A DNA stretch of 64,000 nt from positions 334,143 through 398,142 of the forward strand of contig JAIBCM010000002.1 of NCBI GenBank assembly GCA_019694135.1, written 5' to 3'. The first letter of the stretch is position 1. Each line of letters opens with the position of its first letter. A program made the translations under genes and the position numbers. The notes beneath the pieces are model-generated. The model ran no database searches. It was given only the letters and a program-made list of their open reading frames with translations, and was not told the DNA's origin. Source of the DNA: Verrucomicrobiia bacterium (GTDB lineage: Bacteria; Verrucomicrobiota; Verrucomicrobiia; JADLBR01; JAIBCM01). Below are positions 19,201 to 27,371 of this stretch, piece after piece.

Positions 19201-19976
19201 TAAGGTCGCATTTCTTTGGGGCCTAAAGCGCAATTTAATCCTACGGCCAGCAAGGGCGCGTGCGAAATAGAATTCCAAAAAGCTTCCAAGGTTTGACCGG
19301 AAAGAGTGCGGCCCGATGCATCGGTGATGGTGCCAGAAGCAATCACGGGTCTCAACGTTTTGGGATTGTCATGAAATAGTTTTTGAATCGCGAAAAGGGC
19401 TGCTTTTAAATTCAACGTGTCGAAGGTTGTTTCGCAGAGTAAAAGATCAACGCCACCATCTACTAAACCTCGTGCTTGTTCGTAATAAGCTTCCACTAAT
19501 TGAGAAAAAGTTACCGATCGAAAAGCAGGATTGTTGACGTCGGGCGAAAGTGATGCAGCACGCGTGGTGGGTCCCATTGCGCCGGCAACGAATTTAGGAG
19601 TATTAGAATGTTTTTTCTGAAATTTTTTAACTGCGCGATGTGCAACCTGAGCCGCAGCCACGTTGAGGCGGTAAGCCAACGATTCCATTTTGTAGTCGGC
19701 TAATGAAATGGTTTGTGCGTTAAACGAATTGGTTTCGATCATGTCCGCGCCCGCTTCAAGATAAGCGAAATGAATTTCTTCAATGATTTGAGGTTGCGTT
19801 AAAACGAGTAAATCGTTTTGACCTTTTAGATCAATGGGATAATCGCGAAATTCTTCACCACGATAAGCGGTTTCATCCAACGCATAGCGCTGGATCATGG
19901 TGCCCATTGCTCCGTCGAGGATAAGCATTCGCTCTTGTAGCAATTTTTCCAAAAACTTTTTTACTGTTAAAGACAT
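16227..19976 (-). CDS. metH: Cobalamin-dependent methionine synthase
   Basis: About 1249 residues, full length. Domains in order: homocysteine-binding (1-330, zinc Cys in 'GLNCALGP' and '[11 protein letters not shown]'), pterin-binding ('[18 protein letters not shown]' near 355), B12 cap and B12-binding ('[19 protein letters not shown]', the His being the lower cobalt ligand), and the SAM-dependent reactivation domain ending '[17 protein letters not shown]'. It methylates homocysteine using methyltetrahydrofolate. I chose ATG 19976 over 19991 because homologues begin about there; neither has a Shine-Dalgarno. The 95-110 base gap to divergent trpA is too short for a cobalamin riboswitch and none is visible. 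Confidence 0.96.
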   Translation of the reverse strand: MSLTVKKFLEKLLQERMLILDGAMGTMIQRYALDETAYRGEEFRDYPIDLKGQNDLLVLTQPQIIEEIHFAYLEAGADMIETNSFNAQTISLADYKMESLAYRLNVAAAQVAHRAVKKFQKKHSNTPKFVAGAMGPTTRAASLSPDVNNPAFRSVTFSQLVEAYYEQARGLVDGGVDLLLCETTFDTLNLKAALFAIQKLFHDNPKTLRPVIASGTITDASGRTLSGQTLEAFWNSISHAPLLAVGLNCALGPKEMRPYVEELSHLAPIPTLCYPNAGLPDPLSPTGFPETPESFAPQLRDWVEKGWLNIVGGCCGTTPDHIRALAETVRDLKPRQPKPVKSYLRLSGLEPLTLRPETNFVNIGERTNVTGSPRFAKLIKENQWEEALKIARQQVENGAQIIDINFDEGMLDSEAAMRQFLNLIASEPDIARVPIMIDSSKWSVLETGLQCIQGKGVVNSISLKEGEAKFLEQAQLIRRYGAAAVVMAFDEKGQADTFARKIEICERAYRLLVEKISFPPQDIIFDPNILTVATGIEEHNNYAVDFIETARWIKTNLLHAKVSGGISNISFSFRGNNPVREAMHAAFLYHAIRAGLDMGIVNAGQLAVYEEIPKDLLERVEDVLLNRRLDATERLVTFAETYKTQTSPETVAQNEKQWRQQSVEERLSHALIKGIVDYIESDTEEARKKYSKPLEVIEGPLMAGMSVVGDLFGAGKMFLPQVVKSARVMKKAVAYLMPFMEEEKKKNPTSRSQGRIILATVKGDVHDIGKNIVGVVLACNNYEVIDLGVMVPCEKILAAAREQKADLIGLSGLITPSLDEMTHVASEMKREKFQLPLLIGGATTSKAHTAVKIAPHYDQEVVHVLDASRAVGVVSSLLNPEQRKKFFAENQANQEKIRQQHAQNQTQTTLLSLEEARANAFSVNWENYKIPQPECLQSQLYSTDPFTEVDSSILLKSITLKDLVSFIDWSPFFHTWELRGRYPKIFDDPKTGEQAKKLFDDAQKLLQQMIKHQWLSAKGVMKFFPANRVGDDVEVYSDETRSHPLANFYFLRQQMKKDAGQPNYCLADFIAPKKISNPFSDYLGAFSVTAGIGLETLKNQFRKEHDDYNAIMAEALADRLAEAFAEYLHREARIQWGFGKEEDLSNEELIREKYRGIRPAAGYPACPDHTEKRTLFDLLNAEALANISLTESFAMHPGSSVSGLYFSHPESKYFAVGKLGKDQVVDYHKRKGMPLEIVERWLGPYLSYQ

Positions 19977-20085
19977 GAGGGTGAAAAGCATAACAACTTT
20001 TTTTCAGAAGCAAAGCAACATGAATCGTTAAGCGATTTGATTGGTTTTCTTGCGATGATTTTGTTTTCCGGCTATGAAATAAGTT

Positions 20086-20895
20086 ATGGCATTAAATCGA
20101 ATTGACGCATGTTTTGAAAAATTGAAACAAGAAAATAAAAAAGCGTTTGTGGCTTATGTTACGGCTGGTGATCCTTCTTTGGAAAAAACGGATGAATTGA
20201 TTTTTGCTTTAGAAAAAAGTGGCGTGGATATTTTGGAGTTGGGCGTGCCTTTTTCTGATCCCATTGCTGATGGGGTAGTGATTCAATTAGCATTTCAGCG
20301 TGCTTTGGAAGCGGGCACGACATTAAGCGGAGTGTTAGACTGTGTGGGAAAAATTCGGTTAAAAAGTCAGCTGCCCATTATTATTTTTACTTATTTAAAT
20401 CCAATTTTGCAATTAAGTTGGGAAAATTTTTTGACGCAAGCGGTTAAGGCAGGAGTGGATGGTGTTTTGGTTTTGGATTTGCCACCAGATTTGGCTGAGC
20501 AGGAAAGAAAAGAGTGCGAAAAGAAAGGAATCAAATGGATTACTTTGGTGGCGCCTACTACGCCGCAAGATCGCGTGCCAATTTTGGCAAAAAGCGCTTC
20601 GGGCTTTGTTTATTACGTTTCGCGAGAAGGGGTGACGGGCATGCAAACGCAGGTGGCTGGTGGGGTTGCGGAGCATGTGGCTGGGATTCGAAAAGCGACG
20701 GACATTCCAGTGTGTGTTGGGTTTGGCATTTCGAATGAAGCGCAAGTCAAGCAAGTGGCCCAAATGGCCGATGGTGTGGTGGTGGGAAGTGCGATTGTTA
20801 AAAAAATAGAAACTTTTTCTCAACAAAATAAAGATTGGATTAAGCAAGTGAGCGATTTTGTGAAGCCTTTAGCTGCGGCAGCGCATGAAGGTTGA
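20086..20895 (+). CDS. trpA: Tryptophan synthase alpha chain
   Basis: 269 residues. TrpA cleaves indole-3-glycerol phosphate to indole in a TIM barrel. Motifs are 'AFVAYVTAGDPSLEKT', the catalytic Glu in 'ILELGVPFSDPIADG', the catalytic Asp in 'VDGVLVLDLPP' and the phosphate loop 'VCVGFGISN'. Length is normal. trpB is not adjacent, which is unusual because the alpha and beta chains form one complex and are often neighbours. ruvX follows within 2 bases. Confidence 0.96.
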   Translation: MALNRIDACFEKLKQENKKAFVAYVTAGDPSLEKTDELIFALEKSGVDILELGVPFSDPIADGVVIQLAFQRALEAGTTLSGVLDCVGKIRLKSQLPIIIFTYLNPILQLSWENFLTQAVKAGVDGVLVLDLPPDLAEQERKECEKKGIKWITLVAPTTPQDRVPILAKSASGFVYYVSREGVTGMQTQVAGGVAEHVAGIRKATDIPVCVGFGISNEAQVKQVAQMADGVVVGSAIVKKIETFSQQNKDWIKQVSDFVKPLAAAAHEG

Positions 20896-20897
20896 TT

Positions 20898-21308
20898 ATG
20901 AAAGTGGCGGCGATTGATTATGGAACGCGACGTGTTGGCTTGGCGATCAGCGACGAGTTGGGTATGTTTGCGCATCCGTTAGCGGTGGTGGAAAGTGACG
21001 ATCCAGAGAAACGATTTCAGCAAGTGAGCGATATTTTGGAGAAATCGCAAGTGACTGATGTGTTGATCGGTTTACCCAAACATATGGATGGCAGCGAAAG
21101 GGAGGAGGCGCTAGCGGTTAAAGCATTTGCGTGTAAATTAGAACAGTTAGGAAGATTTTCTGTGAAATTAAGGGATGAGCGTTTGTCGACGGTGCAGGCG
21201 AGTCGTTTGATGCGCGAAGCGGGACGCAGTGCGAAACAACAAAAAAGTAAGATTGATGCCGCGGCTGCGGTTGTTTTATTGCAAGCTTATTTGGATAGTA
21301 GTGACTAG
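20898..21308 (+). CDS. ruvX: Holliday-junction resolvase-like / pre-16S rRNA nuclease (YqgF family)
   Basis: 136 residues from ATG 20898. An in-frame TTG at 20892 overlaps the trpA stop and is less likely. The RNase H-like fold motifs are 'VAAIDYGTRRVGLAISDE' (first Asp), 'VLIGLPKHMDGSE' and 'LRDERLSTVQA' (Glu), with 'KSKIDAAAAVVLLQAYL' supplying the final Asp. YqgF trims the 5' end of pre-16S rRNA. It appears coupled to trpA. The last bases overlap the left arm of the stem-loop at 21301. Confidence 0.94.
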   Translation: MKVAAIDYGTRRVGLAISDELGMFAHPLAVVESDDPEKRFQQVSDILEKSQVTDVLIGLPKHMDGSEREEALAVKAFACKLEQLGRFSVKLRDERLSTVQASRLMREAGRSAKQQKSKIDAAAAVVLLQAYLDSSD

Positions 21309-21354
21309 TAACAAGTGACAGGTGACAAGTTACTGGTTACCTGTTACTAGTCAC
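21301..21354. repeat. GTGAC/TAACA palindromic repeat element
   Basis: A perfect 13-base inverted repeat, GTGACTAGTAACA (21301-21313) and TGTTACTAGTCAC (21342-21354), encloses an inner stem-loop GGTGAC...GTTACC built from the same GTGAC/GTTAC words. A further partial copy, GAGTTACTGGTTGCT, follows. There is no T tract. It overlaps the ruvX stop and lies 21 bases before the next gene, so it could act as an RNA structure as well as being a REP-like element. Confidence 0.8.
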
Positions 21355-21375
21355 GAGTTACTGGTTGCTATTTTT

Positions 21376-22266
21376 ATGAAAGAATTGATTTTAGGCATTG
21401 AAGGCGGTGGAACGAAGACGACGTGGTGTTTGATTGATGCCAGAGAAAAAATTTTGGCTCAAGGCAAGGCGGGATCGGGTAATGTGAGTCTTTTATCGGA
21501 TAGCGATTTAAAGAAACTTTTTTGGGAAATTAAAAGAGCATTACCTTTAGCACCTACGGGAATTGGCGCTGGAATGGCGGGGGTAATGCGTGCTGCGGAT
21601 TGTCAACGAGTTAAACGTTTGTTGAAGCACGTTTTTTCTTCCGCTCAAAAAATTATAGTCAGTGAAGATAGCGAATCCGGTTTTTTGGCGGCGCATAAGT
21701 TGGAGCCGGGAGTACTCGTGATCGCGGGCACTGGTAGCAATGTTTTGGTGTCCAATGGCAAGCAGCGTGTGAAAGTCGGAGGTTGGGGACACATTGTTTC
21801 GGACGGTGGCAGTGGTTGGGATATTGCACAACAAGGGTTGCGCGCTGCGTTTACTGGTTACGATCGAACGGGGAAGGTAGATGCTTTGGGGAAAGTTTTT
21901 TTGAAGGCGACGCATTTAAAGCGGTTGGAAGATTTAGCGATATGGGTTTTGGATTCGAATCGCAACAAAAAAGATGTTGCAAATTTGGCAATTGATTTAT
22001 TTACCCAAATTAAAAATCCAGTTGCTAAACAGTGTGTGGAGCGGGCTGTTGATGAGTTGGTGAATCGTGTTTTATGGGGGATGAAACGTTTAGGGTTAAA
22101 ATCTTGTTCGATAGCAATGATTGGCGGTTTATTTGAAAAACAGCCCTTATATCGCTCATTATTTTATCGCAAATTGAAGAAAAAAGGGATGATTCGACAA
22201 TTTTTTTTATGCCAAACCCCAGGGGCTTTAGGGGCAGCGCGGTTAGTGACCTTGAAAAAAGTGTAA
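21376..22266 (+). CDS. BadF/BadG-type ATPase, N-acetylglucosamine kinase-like
   Basis: 296 residues from ATG 21376; a longer frame from 21322 would begin inside the repeat and is rejected. The ASKHA fold shows 'LGIEGGGTKTTWCLID' (phosphate 1), 'GIGAGMAGVM', 'LVIAGTGSNVLVS' (phosphate 2), 'VSDGGSGWDIAQQGLRA' and 'AMIGGLFEKQPLY' (adenosine). The 'SDGGSG' segment matches N-acetylglucosamine or N-acetylmuramic-acid-type kinases better than benzoyl-CoA reductase activators, and no iron-sulfur Cys are seen. It probably phosphorylates an amino sugar in recycling. The substrate is inferred only. Confidence 0.85.
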   Translation: MKELILGIEGGGTKTTWCLIDAREKILAQGKAGSGNVSLLSDSDLKKLFWEIKRALPLAPTGIGAGMAGVMRAADCQRVKRLLKHVFSSAQKIIVSEDSESGFLAAHKLEPGVLVIAGTGSNVLVSNGKQRVKVGGWGHIVSDGGSGWDIAQQGLRAAFTGYDRTGKVDALGKVFLKATHLKRLEDLAIWVLDSNRNKKDVANLAIDLFTQIKNPVAKQCVERAVDELVNRVLWGMKRLGLKSCSIAMIGGLFEKQPLYRSLFYRKLKKKGMIRQFFLCQTPGALGAARLVTLKKV

Positions 22267-22352
22267 AAATATTGTAAATTCTGCTTGTCGAATTAGGAGG
22301 AGGCGTTCTAAGCTTTTGTGTTTAGGTGCGCTAAATTTTATAACTAAGAACT

Positions 22353-23114
22353 ATGAAACGCATTGGGTTATTATTATTGGGATGTTTGCTAATTCAGGGC
22401 AAGGCATTGTCGTTTGATAGCGGCAGCAAGTTATTGGATGCCCGATTGGAAGTCGTAAAAAATACCGTTTTGAATTCAAAATATTCTTGGAAACGAAATA
22501 TTATTACCACGATGTTTTGGATTGGGAACAATCGCAATGGGTATAATTCTACTGTTAATTTTGATAGCGCTTGGGATTCGCGTTGGTATGAAAATTATGG
22601 GGGTAACGATGATCCTAAGGATCGTGTGGGTTCCAGACCTAGAAAATTTTTTCCGAAATTAAATCCATTTTATGTTGCTTTGCCTTTTAATGATGTCGTT
22701 TACCCTTCAAAAGCCAGGCAATTAATTCCTTGGTTTCAACGCGATTTTAAGAGTCGTTGGACTTCCGTGTGTAAAGGCAAATGGGTGGCAGTTCATTATC
22801 GTGGAAAATTTGCATTTGGCACGTGGGAAGATGTGGGGCCCTTCCGTGTGGATAATGCGGAATATGTTTTTGGCAATGGCTCTCCTAACACTCCAACTGG
22901 AGCTGGACTCGATGTTTCTCCAGCGATTCGTGATTATTTAGGGTTAAGCGGAAAAGATCGTTGCGATTGGCGTTTTGTAGAAGATTATGAAGTGCCTACA
23001 GGTCCCTGGGTGGAATATGGCGAGAAAGCTTTAGTGCTCAATCTCATTCAAGAGAAAAAGAAAAAGGGACAACCTTTACCCGCTGGCGCTCGCGATTATA
23101 AGCCAGAAGGTTAA
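22353..23114 (+). CDS. Exported protein of unknown function, possible double-psi beta-barrel
   Basis: 253 residues with a signal peptide (Lys-Arg then 'IGLLLLGCLLIQG'). The mature part has 'NPFYVALPFNDV', then 'CKGKWVAVHYRGKFAFGTWEDVGPF' cut by a turn, 'GLDVSPAIRDYLGL' and a second Cys. The Asp-x-Gly-Pro-Phe followed by a Leu-Asp-x-Ser-x-Ala-x3-Leu-Gly pattern recalls RlpA-like or 3D-domain double-psi barrels that act on peptidoglycan. The match is partial and I do not recognise a named family. It stands alone, 87 bases after the sugar kinase, on the edge of the IS-marked accessory stretch. Confidence 0.7.
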   Translation: MKRIGLLLLGCLLIQGKALSFDSGSKLLDARLEVVKNTVLNSKYSWKRNIITTMFWIGNNRNGYNSTVNFDSAWDSRWYENYGGNDDPKDRVGSRPRKFFPKLNPFYVALPFNDVVYPSKARQLIPWFQRDFKSRWTSVCKGKWVAVHYRGKFAFGTWEDVGPFRVDNAEYVFGNGSPNTPTGAGLDVSPAIRDYLGLSGKDRCDWRFVEDYEVPTGPWVEYGEKALVLNLIQEKKKKGQPLPAGARDYKPEG

Positions 23115-23166
23115 GAAGTTATCAGCGTTCAATTGATAAGCAGTTAATTAGTGTCCCCGTCTAGGG

Positions 23167-23194
23167 TGACCTGACCCCAAAAAAGAGGACGGGA
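23167..23194. mobile_element. Solo IS3-family-like terminus
   Basis: The word TGACCTGACCCCAAAAAAG followed by AGGAC resembles the TG-starting, CCCC-containing ends of IS3-family elements. No partner end or transposase lies with it. CCCGTC just before and GACGGG just after the core also form a short inverted repeat (23157-23193). It marks the 3' flank of the AT-rich gene at 23238. The call rests on motif resemblance alone. Confidence 0.35.
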
Positions 23195-23237
23195 TAAAAG
23201 CGAAGTTTTGCTCTAAAAAAAATAAAAAGTTTATCAT

Positions 23238-24482
23238 TTAAAATTTTGGTAAAATTTTCGTAACGCCGTCGACTTGTTGCTCCATAAATTTAAATACATC
23301 TGATTTTTTAAAGTCATCAATTTTTTCGAAAATAATGTTTTTAGCTTTCTTTTCGTTAGCAATTTCTTCCTTTACTCTTTCAAGAGCTTCATATAAAGGA
23401 TCTTTGTTTTCAAATGGAGGTGATTTTGAACTTATTTGCTCTGCACACATTTCACCGCCACTGAATCTTCTGCAATTTGTCATTTCTAGCTTTTCTAGCT
23501 CTCTTTCTTGTTCTTGTTTTAATTTTAGTTTTTCTAGCTCTATCAATTTCTTATTTTTTTCAGCTTCTTGTTTTTCCATTTTCGCAATTTTTAGCCATGT
23601 ATCCGTTGTTTTTTTTAAATCTATATAGTCTTCTTTTGCTTTTTCCATTTCACGTTGATTTTTGTCCTCTTTATAAATTTCTTTAATAAGATTTTTTTTC
23701 TTACTTTCTTCTATCTTTGTTTCTTCTGGAATATAATCTTCTTCTTTTTCCCTAAAATAGTGATTTGGAACAGGCCTCTCCCAGCCTGGATGCAACTCAG
23801 TATTGATATATGGTTTCTCTAAATACGAAGCATCAATTAGACCGGATATAAAAGAATTAGAGTTATGAGAATCATCTGCCCAATACCAAGCTTGGTTATA
23901 CTCCTTTGCTGGAAATAGGTCATAATCTAAATCGTTTCTGAAGTTATTATATTTAGCTAAAATGGTTTCAATCATTATCGAGGTGTTTTTACAATTTTTA
24001 ACTCCCATAGGTATTCTAAGATGATGAGGACCAATATCTTTAGGTCGATCCGCATCAGCAACTAATCTATTGTAAACCGGGCCCGCTCCTACCGTAGTAT
24101 AATGTCTACCTAGTTCATCTACCTGTTTAAAACGAGGATCATCTTTATATTTTTCTCCTTTTGGTGTGAGGCGAATTGACGTATGATAATAACCTAACGC
24201 AACAGGATGAGTTTGTAATTCAATAGAGTTAGAACAATCGGTTTCGTCTCTTTCTATTTTAGAGGCACTACCACATATTGACTTATGATAAAAACCTTGT
24301 TTCGTGATATAACGACTTTGTACCATTTCAACACAATTCTCTATTCTTTTGGCTTCTGTTTCTACCCCTTCTTGATAAGCACGTTTCCCGACTTCCATAA
24401 TCACATCGATTGTTTTTAAAAAAGCTTCTTTTGCGTTTTGATTAGAAGAGGCGATTTTTTCTGGGATTGAAGGTTCAGCCAT
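23238..24482 (-). CDS. AT-rich protein of unknown function with Glu/Lys-rich coiled coil
   Basis: 414 residues from ATG 24482 (GTG 24506 also possible). It has no signal peptide. Residues 1-110 hold several Cys and a helix ('AFLKTIDVIMEVGKRAYQEG'). Residues 130-240 include 'GVKNCKNTSIMIETILAKYNNF', 'YWADDSHNSNSFISGLIDAS' and 'HPGWERPVPNHYF'. Residues about 250-345 are a charged coiled coil. The Asn-Ser-Asn-Ser-Phe segment followed by a Pro-Gly-Trp-like turn resembles papain/NlpC-like peptidase domains seen in polymorphic toxins, which would make the Cys of 'NCKNTS' and a following His candidates, but this is weak. Composition is clearly AT-richer than its neighbours and IS remnants lie on both sides, so it was probably acquired. 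Confidence 0.65.
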   Translation of the reverse strand: MAEPSIPEKIASSNQNAKEAFLKTIDVIMEVGKRAYQEGVETEAKRIENCVEMVQSRYITKQGFYHKSICGSASKIERDETDCSNSIELQTHPVALGYYHTSIRLTPKGEKYKDDPRFKQVDELGRHYTTVGAGPVYNRLVADADRPKDIGPHHLRIPMGVKNCKNTSIMIETILAKYNNFRNDLDYDLFPAKEYNQAWYWADDSHNSNSFISGLIDASYLEKPYINTELHPGWERPVPNHYFREKEEDYIPEETKIEESKKKNLIKEIYKEDKNQREMEKAKEDYIDLKKTTDTWLKIAKMEKQEAEKNKKLIELEKLKLKQEQERELEKLEMTNCRRFSGGEMCAEQISSKSPPFENKDPLYEALERVKEEIANEKKAKNIIFEKIDDFKKSDVFKFMEQQVDGVTKILPKF

Positions 24483-24525
24483 AAGTGTATTTTTAGTTTT
24501 ATTCACTGATTAATAAAGACTTTTT

Positions 24526-24811
24526 TGGCCATCCCCCAATATTTTAGGCAAGAAATAGGTAGAGTTCTTTGGGTTGGGTTCATGTTAGTGGGTTAAAGCG
24601 AGTTTGGCAAATCGATCCGGCGAAAGACCACCGATAGCGCTGTGAGGTCGAAGTTGGTTGTAGTGTTTGCGTTAGCTTTCAATGATAGGCTTGGCTTCGG
24701 CTAGACTACTGAACCAGTGTTGGCTTTTTCTCATTCTTTCGAGTCCTTTCTTTTTCTTCTTTTACCAAAGAACTCTACTTATTTCTGACCTACTTTTCAG
24801 GGGGATGGTCA
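24526..24811. mobile_element. Decayed, internally deleted IS3-family element
   Basis: About 286 bp bounded by 47-base imperfect terminal inverted repeats, left 24526-24572 and right 24765-24811. Read outward to inward both start TG, contain CCATCCCCC, and end GTAGAGTTCTTTGG; the middle differs at several bases. Between them is the C-terminal end of an IS3-type transposase. No target duplication is visible. The right repeat runs into the 3' end of the aminotransferase gene and supplies its stop codon. Confidence 0.85.
24585..24721 (-). pseudogene. IS3-family transposase C-terminal remnant
   Basis: The minus frame reads Gln-His-Trp-Phe-Ser-Ser-Leu-Ala-Glu-Ala-Lys, then an in-frame TAA, then 'RKHYNQLRPHSAIGGLSP' and a stop. 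This is the end of the DDE integrase domain of IS3-family OrfB ('HWF-SL-EAK-IE-WR-YN-RPHSALG'). Everything upstream of about 24721 is missing and the internal stop falls where a Trp is usual, so it cannot encode an active transposase. Confidence 0.88.
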
Positions 24812-26187
24812 AGTTGCCCCCCTATAGCTGTGTTGAGTGTTCTGATAGTGGATTGGATTTCCTGTTCGTTAATGAGAAAAGGTGGGGATAGGGTTAAGAC
24901 GTTATGGTGTCGACCTCCTGCTAGGAAAATAAAACCTTCGTTTAGCATTTGAACCATTAATTGGCTGGTAATTTGCGGATCGGGAGAACCGTCAGTTTGG
25001 ATCAATTCCAAACCCCATAGTGCGCCTTTTCCTCGTACATTGCCAAGTAAGGCGTGGTTTTCTTTGAGAGAAAAAAAAGCGCTTCGCAATTTTTCTTCTA
25101 AGTGGTGGAGTTGTTTTTTCCAGAGATCAAAATTTTGCCACTGTTCGAGTGAAGCGAGAGCCATGGCGCATCCCAGAGGATTGCCTAGAAAGGTGCTAGT
25201 GTGTAATGCTTCACCTGTAGAACGTGGCCAAGCGTCTATGAGATCGGCGCGTCCTACGCAAGCGGATAAGGGAAAACCGCCTGTGAGCGATTTGCCCAGA
25301 CAAATAATATCGGGAATAACTTGTTCGGCTTCGCAAGCAAAGCAAGTGCCTGTGCGCCAGAAACCGGTATAAATTTCGTCAACAATCAACAATGCTTCGT
25401 ATTCATCGGCTAAGGCGCGTAGGAGAGGTAAGAAATCGCGTGGTGGAATCTGCACGCCGCCTCGACCTTGAATAGGTTCCACAAGAATGGCGCCGATAGG
25501 TTTCTTCTTAAAAGTGTTACGAATTTCTTCTTCCAACTTTTCCAGACAATATTCCGAACAGTCCGGCGCTTTTTCTCCAATGAGACGATAACCTTCCGTG
25601 CATTGGTAAGGGCATCGATAGCAAGTGGGATAAGGCACAAACGAAGTGAACGTTTTCAGTTGGGCAAGGAAAGGTTCTCGAAATTCAGGCAAGGCGGTGG
25701 TGTCTAAAGCGCCATAGCCCAAACCGTGATAACTTCCTTCAAACGCTAAAACGCCGGGCTTGCCAGTAGCCAGATGAGCTGTTTTCAAGGCAGCTTCCAC
25801 GGCTTCAAAACCGGAATTTCCTAAAATGACTTTGCCTTGAAGCCCCCATCGTTCGAAAGTGATTTTTACGAGTTCGCGACATAAATTGACTTTGGCTTCG
25901 GTTGGATGAACATCGCCCATGGCATGCCAAAGTTTTTGAGATTGATGATGAATTGCAGACTGTAAATGCAGAGATTGAAAACCTAAACTTGCAACGCCAA
26001 AACCACTGGTCCAATCCAGAAAGCGATTGCCATCGACGTCCCAAACATTGGTTCCTTCGGCGCGCTCCCAAAAGATAGGAAAATTTTCTGAAAAATAAGT
26101 GATATTAGGCGATTCGTAGCGATGCAATTCTTGCATGAGCGCTTGAGAGCGGGGGCCGGGGATGGAAGTGATTAGTTTGGGTAACAT
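24790..26187 (-). CDS. Class III PLP-dependent aminotransferase
   Basis: 465 residues. Family motifs are 'NVWDVDGNRFLDWTSGFGVA', 'VILGNSGFEAVEAALKTAH', 'FEGSYHGLGYGAL', 'ALLIVDEIYTGFWRTG' and the PLP lysine in 'IICLGKSLTGGFPLSA'. This fits ornithine, 4-aminobutyrate or similar omega-aminotransferases; the substrate is not clear. A Cys-rich insert near residues 190-220 (Cys-Tyr-Arg-Cys-Pro-Tyr-Gln-Cys ... Cys-x3-Cys) may bind metal and occurs in a subset of the family. The last six residues (Asp-His-Pro-Pro-Glu-Lys) and the stop are encoded by the IS terminal repeat, so the native C-terminus has been replaced, although all core motifs remain. Confidence 0.9.
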   Translation of the reverse strand: MLPKLITSIPGPRSQALMQELHRYESPNITYFSENFPIFWERAEGTNVWDVDGNRFLDWTSGFGVASLGFQSLHLQSAIHHQSQKLWHAMGDVHPTEAKVNLCRELVKITFERWGLQGKVILGNSGFEAVEAALKTAHLATGKPGVLAFEGSYHGLGYGALDTTALPEFREPFLAQLKTFTSFVPYPTCYRCPYQCTEGYRLIGEKAPDCSEYCLEKLEEEIRNTFKKKPIGAILVEPIQGRGGVQIPPRDFLPLLRALADEYEALLIVDEIYTGFWRTGTCFACEAEQVIPDIICLGKSLTGGFPLSACVGRADLIDAWPRSTGEALHTSTFLGNPLGCAMALASLEQWQNFDLWKKQLHHLEEKLRSAFFSLKENHALLGNVRGKGALWGLELIQTDGSPDPQITSQLMVQMLNEGFIFLAGGRHHNVLTLSPPFLINEQEIQSTIRTLNTAIGGQLDHPPEK

Positions 26188-26346
26188 GGATGAGTCAATA
26201 ATAAAACATTAGCCACTGAGCGCACAGAGAAAAAATATTTAGCAGTCGATTATTAGTTAAAAGCTAATCGCTTTTTGAATTCTGAATTTATAATTTTTAA
26301 TTCGTTTGAAGCTTTACTCTTCAGGAACCGTTATACAACATAATCT

Positions 26347-27360
26347 ATGCGTTATTTATTTCTTCTTTTAATAGGAGCTTTGAGCGCTGGCTCGAGCTGG
26401 GGCTATGACACCAACAGCGCGCCGCGCATTGAAATGCCAAGCGCGATTACCAATAAAGTTACGTTGCTCACGGCAAAAGAACCTACGCAAATTCGTTTGG
26501 CTACGTGGAATATTGAATGGTTTCCTGCAGGACAACGCCGTAGTGCTAAGAAAAATGTGCAAAATCAAATGCAAGCCGTAGCGGAAATGATTCAAGAATT
26601 TAAACCGGATATTTTATTAACTCAGGAAACACGCAATTTAGGAGCCTTAATTTCGCTCAATAAATTGTTGGATAAATTAGGTTTTAGTTACCTGGCTTCA
26701 GCTCGCTATTATGAAGAAAATCAATCTCGTATTGACGAAGGTAAACCTACGCAAAATACAGGCATGCTATCGCGATATCCTTGGAAAGATATTTGGGAAG
26801 TGGATTTTGCGACATTGACTTATGCAAGTCCACCGACCCGAGGGTATTTGGGAGCTAAATTTGAAATTAATGGTGTGCCTTTTGTGGTTTATGACACTCA
26901 CACCAAAAGTAATTTCGGCGCTTCAGACGAAAAAGAGCGCGCGATCAATTATGAAAAACGCGCGAACGGGATTTATGAATTAAAGCGGGATTGGGAGCGC
27001 ATGAAATTAGATCCTGATAAAGATAAGATTATTGTTGTGGGCGATTTTAATACCGATGTTTTTGCTGAACAATTCAAGGATGAAAAAACTTTCCATATTT
27101 TAGAGGAATGGGGTTTTAAACATTGTTTTGGCGATCTTCCTTTGGAAAAAAGAGTCACCTTGCCCGGCAGAAAGGGGGAGCCTTTCCCCGATGGCACATT
27201 TGATTACATTTGGTTTTCGAAAGGTTGGGGAGATAATATTCCTAGCGCGCAAATTTTATCCAAAGGCGCAGCGAAACGCAAAGATGTTTACGGAGGGGAT
27301 GAGCCGGGATTGGCAAGTGATCATTACCCCGTTTATGTCGATATTACTTTAAATAAATAA
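26347..27360 (+). CDS. Exported endonuclease/exonuclease/phosphatase-family protein
   Basis: 337 residues with a signal peptide ('LFLLLIGALSAGSSWG'). The EEP fold motifs are in order: 'IRLATWNIEWFP' (Asn), 'PDILLTQETRNL' (metal Glu), 'FVVYDTHTKSNFG' (His), 'IIVVGDFNTDVF' (Asp and Asn) and 'GLASDHYPVYVDI' (Asp-His). Such enzymes cleave phosphodiester bonds in nucleic acids, phosphoinositides or other phosphoesters. Export to the periplasm or outside suggests scavenging of nucleic acid or phosphate. The exact substrate cannot be told. rdgB starts 11 bases downstream. Confidence 0.88.
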   Translation: MRYLFLLLIGALSAGSSWGYDTNSAPRIEMPSAITNKVTLLTAKEPTQIRLATWNIEWFPAGQRRSAKKNVQNQMQAVAEMIQEFKPDILLTQETRNLGALISLNKLLDKLGFSYLASARYYEENQSRIDEGKPTQNTGMLSRYPWKDIWEVDFATLTYASPPTRGYLGAKFEINGVPFVVYDTHTKSNFGASDEKERAINYEKRANGIYELKRDWERMKLDPDKDKIIVVGDFNTDVFAEQFKDEKTFHILEEWGFKHCFGDLPLEKRVTLPGRKGEPFPDGTFDYIWFSKGWGDNIPSAQILSKGAAKRKDVYGGDEPGLASDHYPVYVDITLNK

Positions 27361-27371
27361 TCGCTAGCAAA

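Noticed and set aside
20050-20078. Promoter-like TTGCGA-17-TATGAA before trpA
   Set aside because: It would place the transcript start at the ATG itself. With AT-rich DNA such matches are frequent, so I did not call it.
21322-21375. N-terminal extension of the BadF-type kinase
   Set aside because: It would be encoded by the palindromic repeat, and family sequence begins at the ATG at 21376.
24682-24891. Plus-strand frame over the IS remnant
   Set aside because: It is antisense to the transposase stub and aminotransferase end, so it is a shadow.
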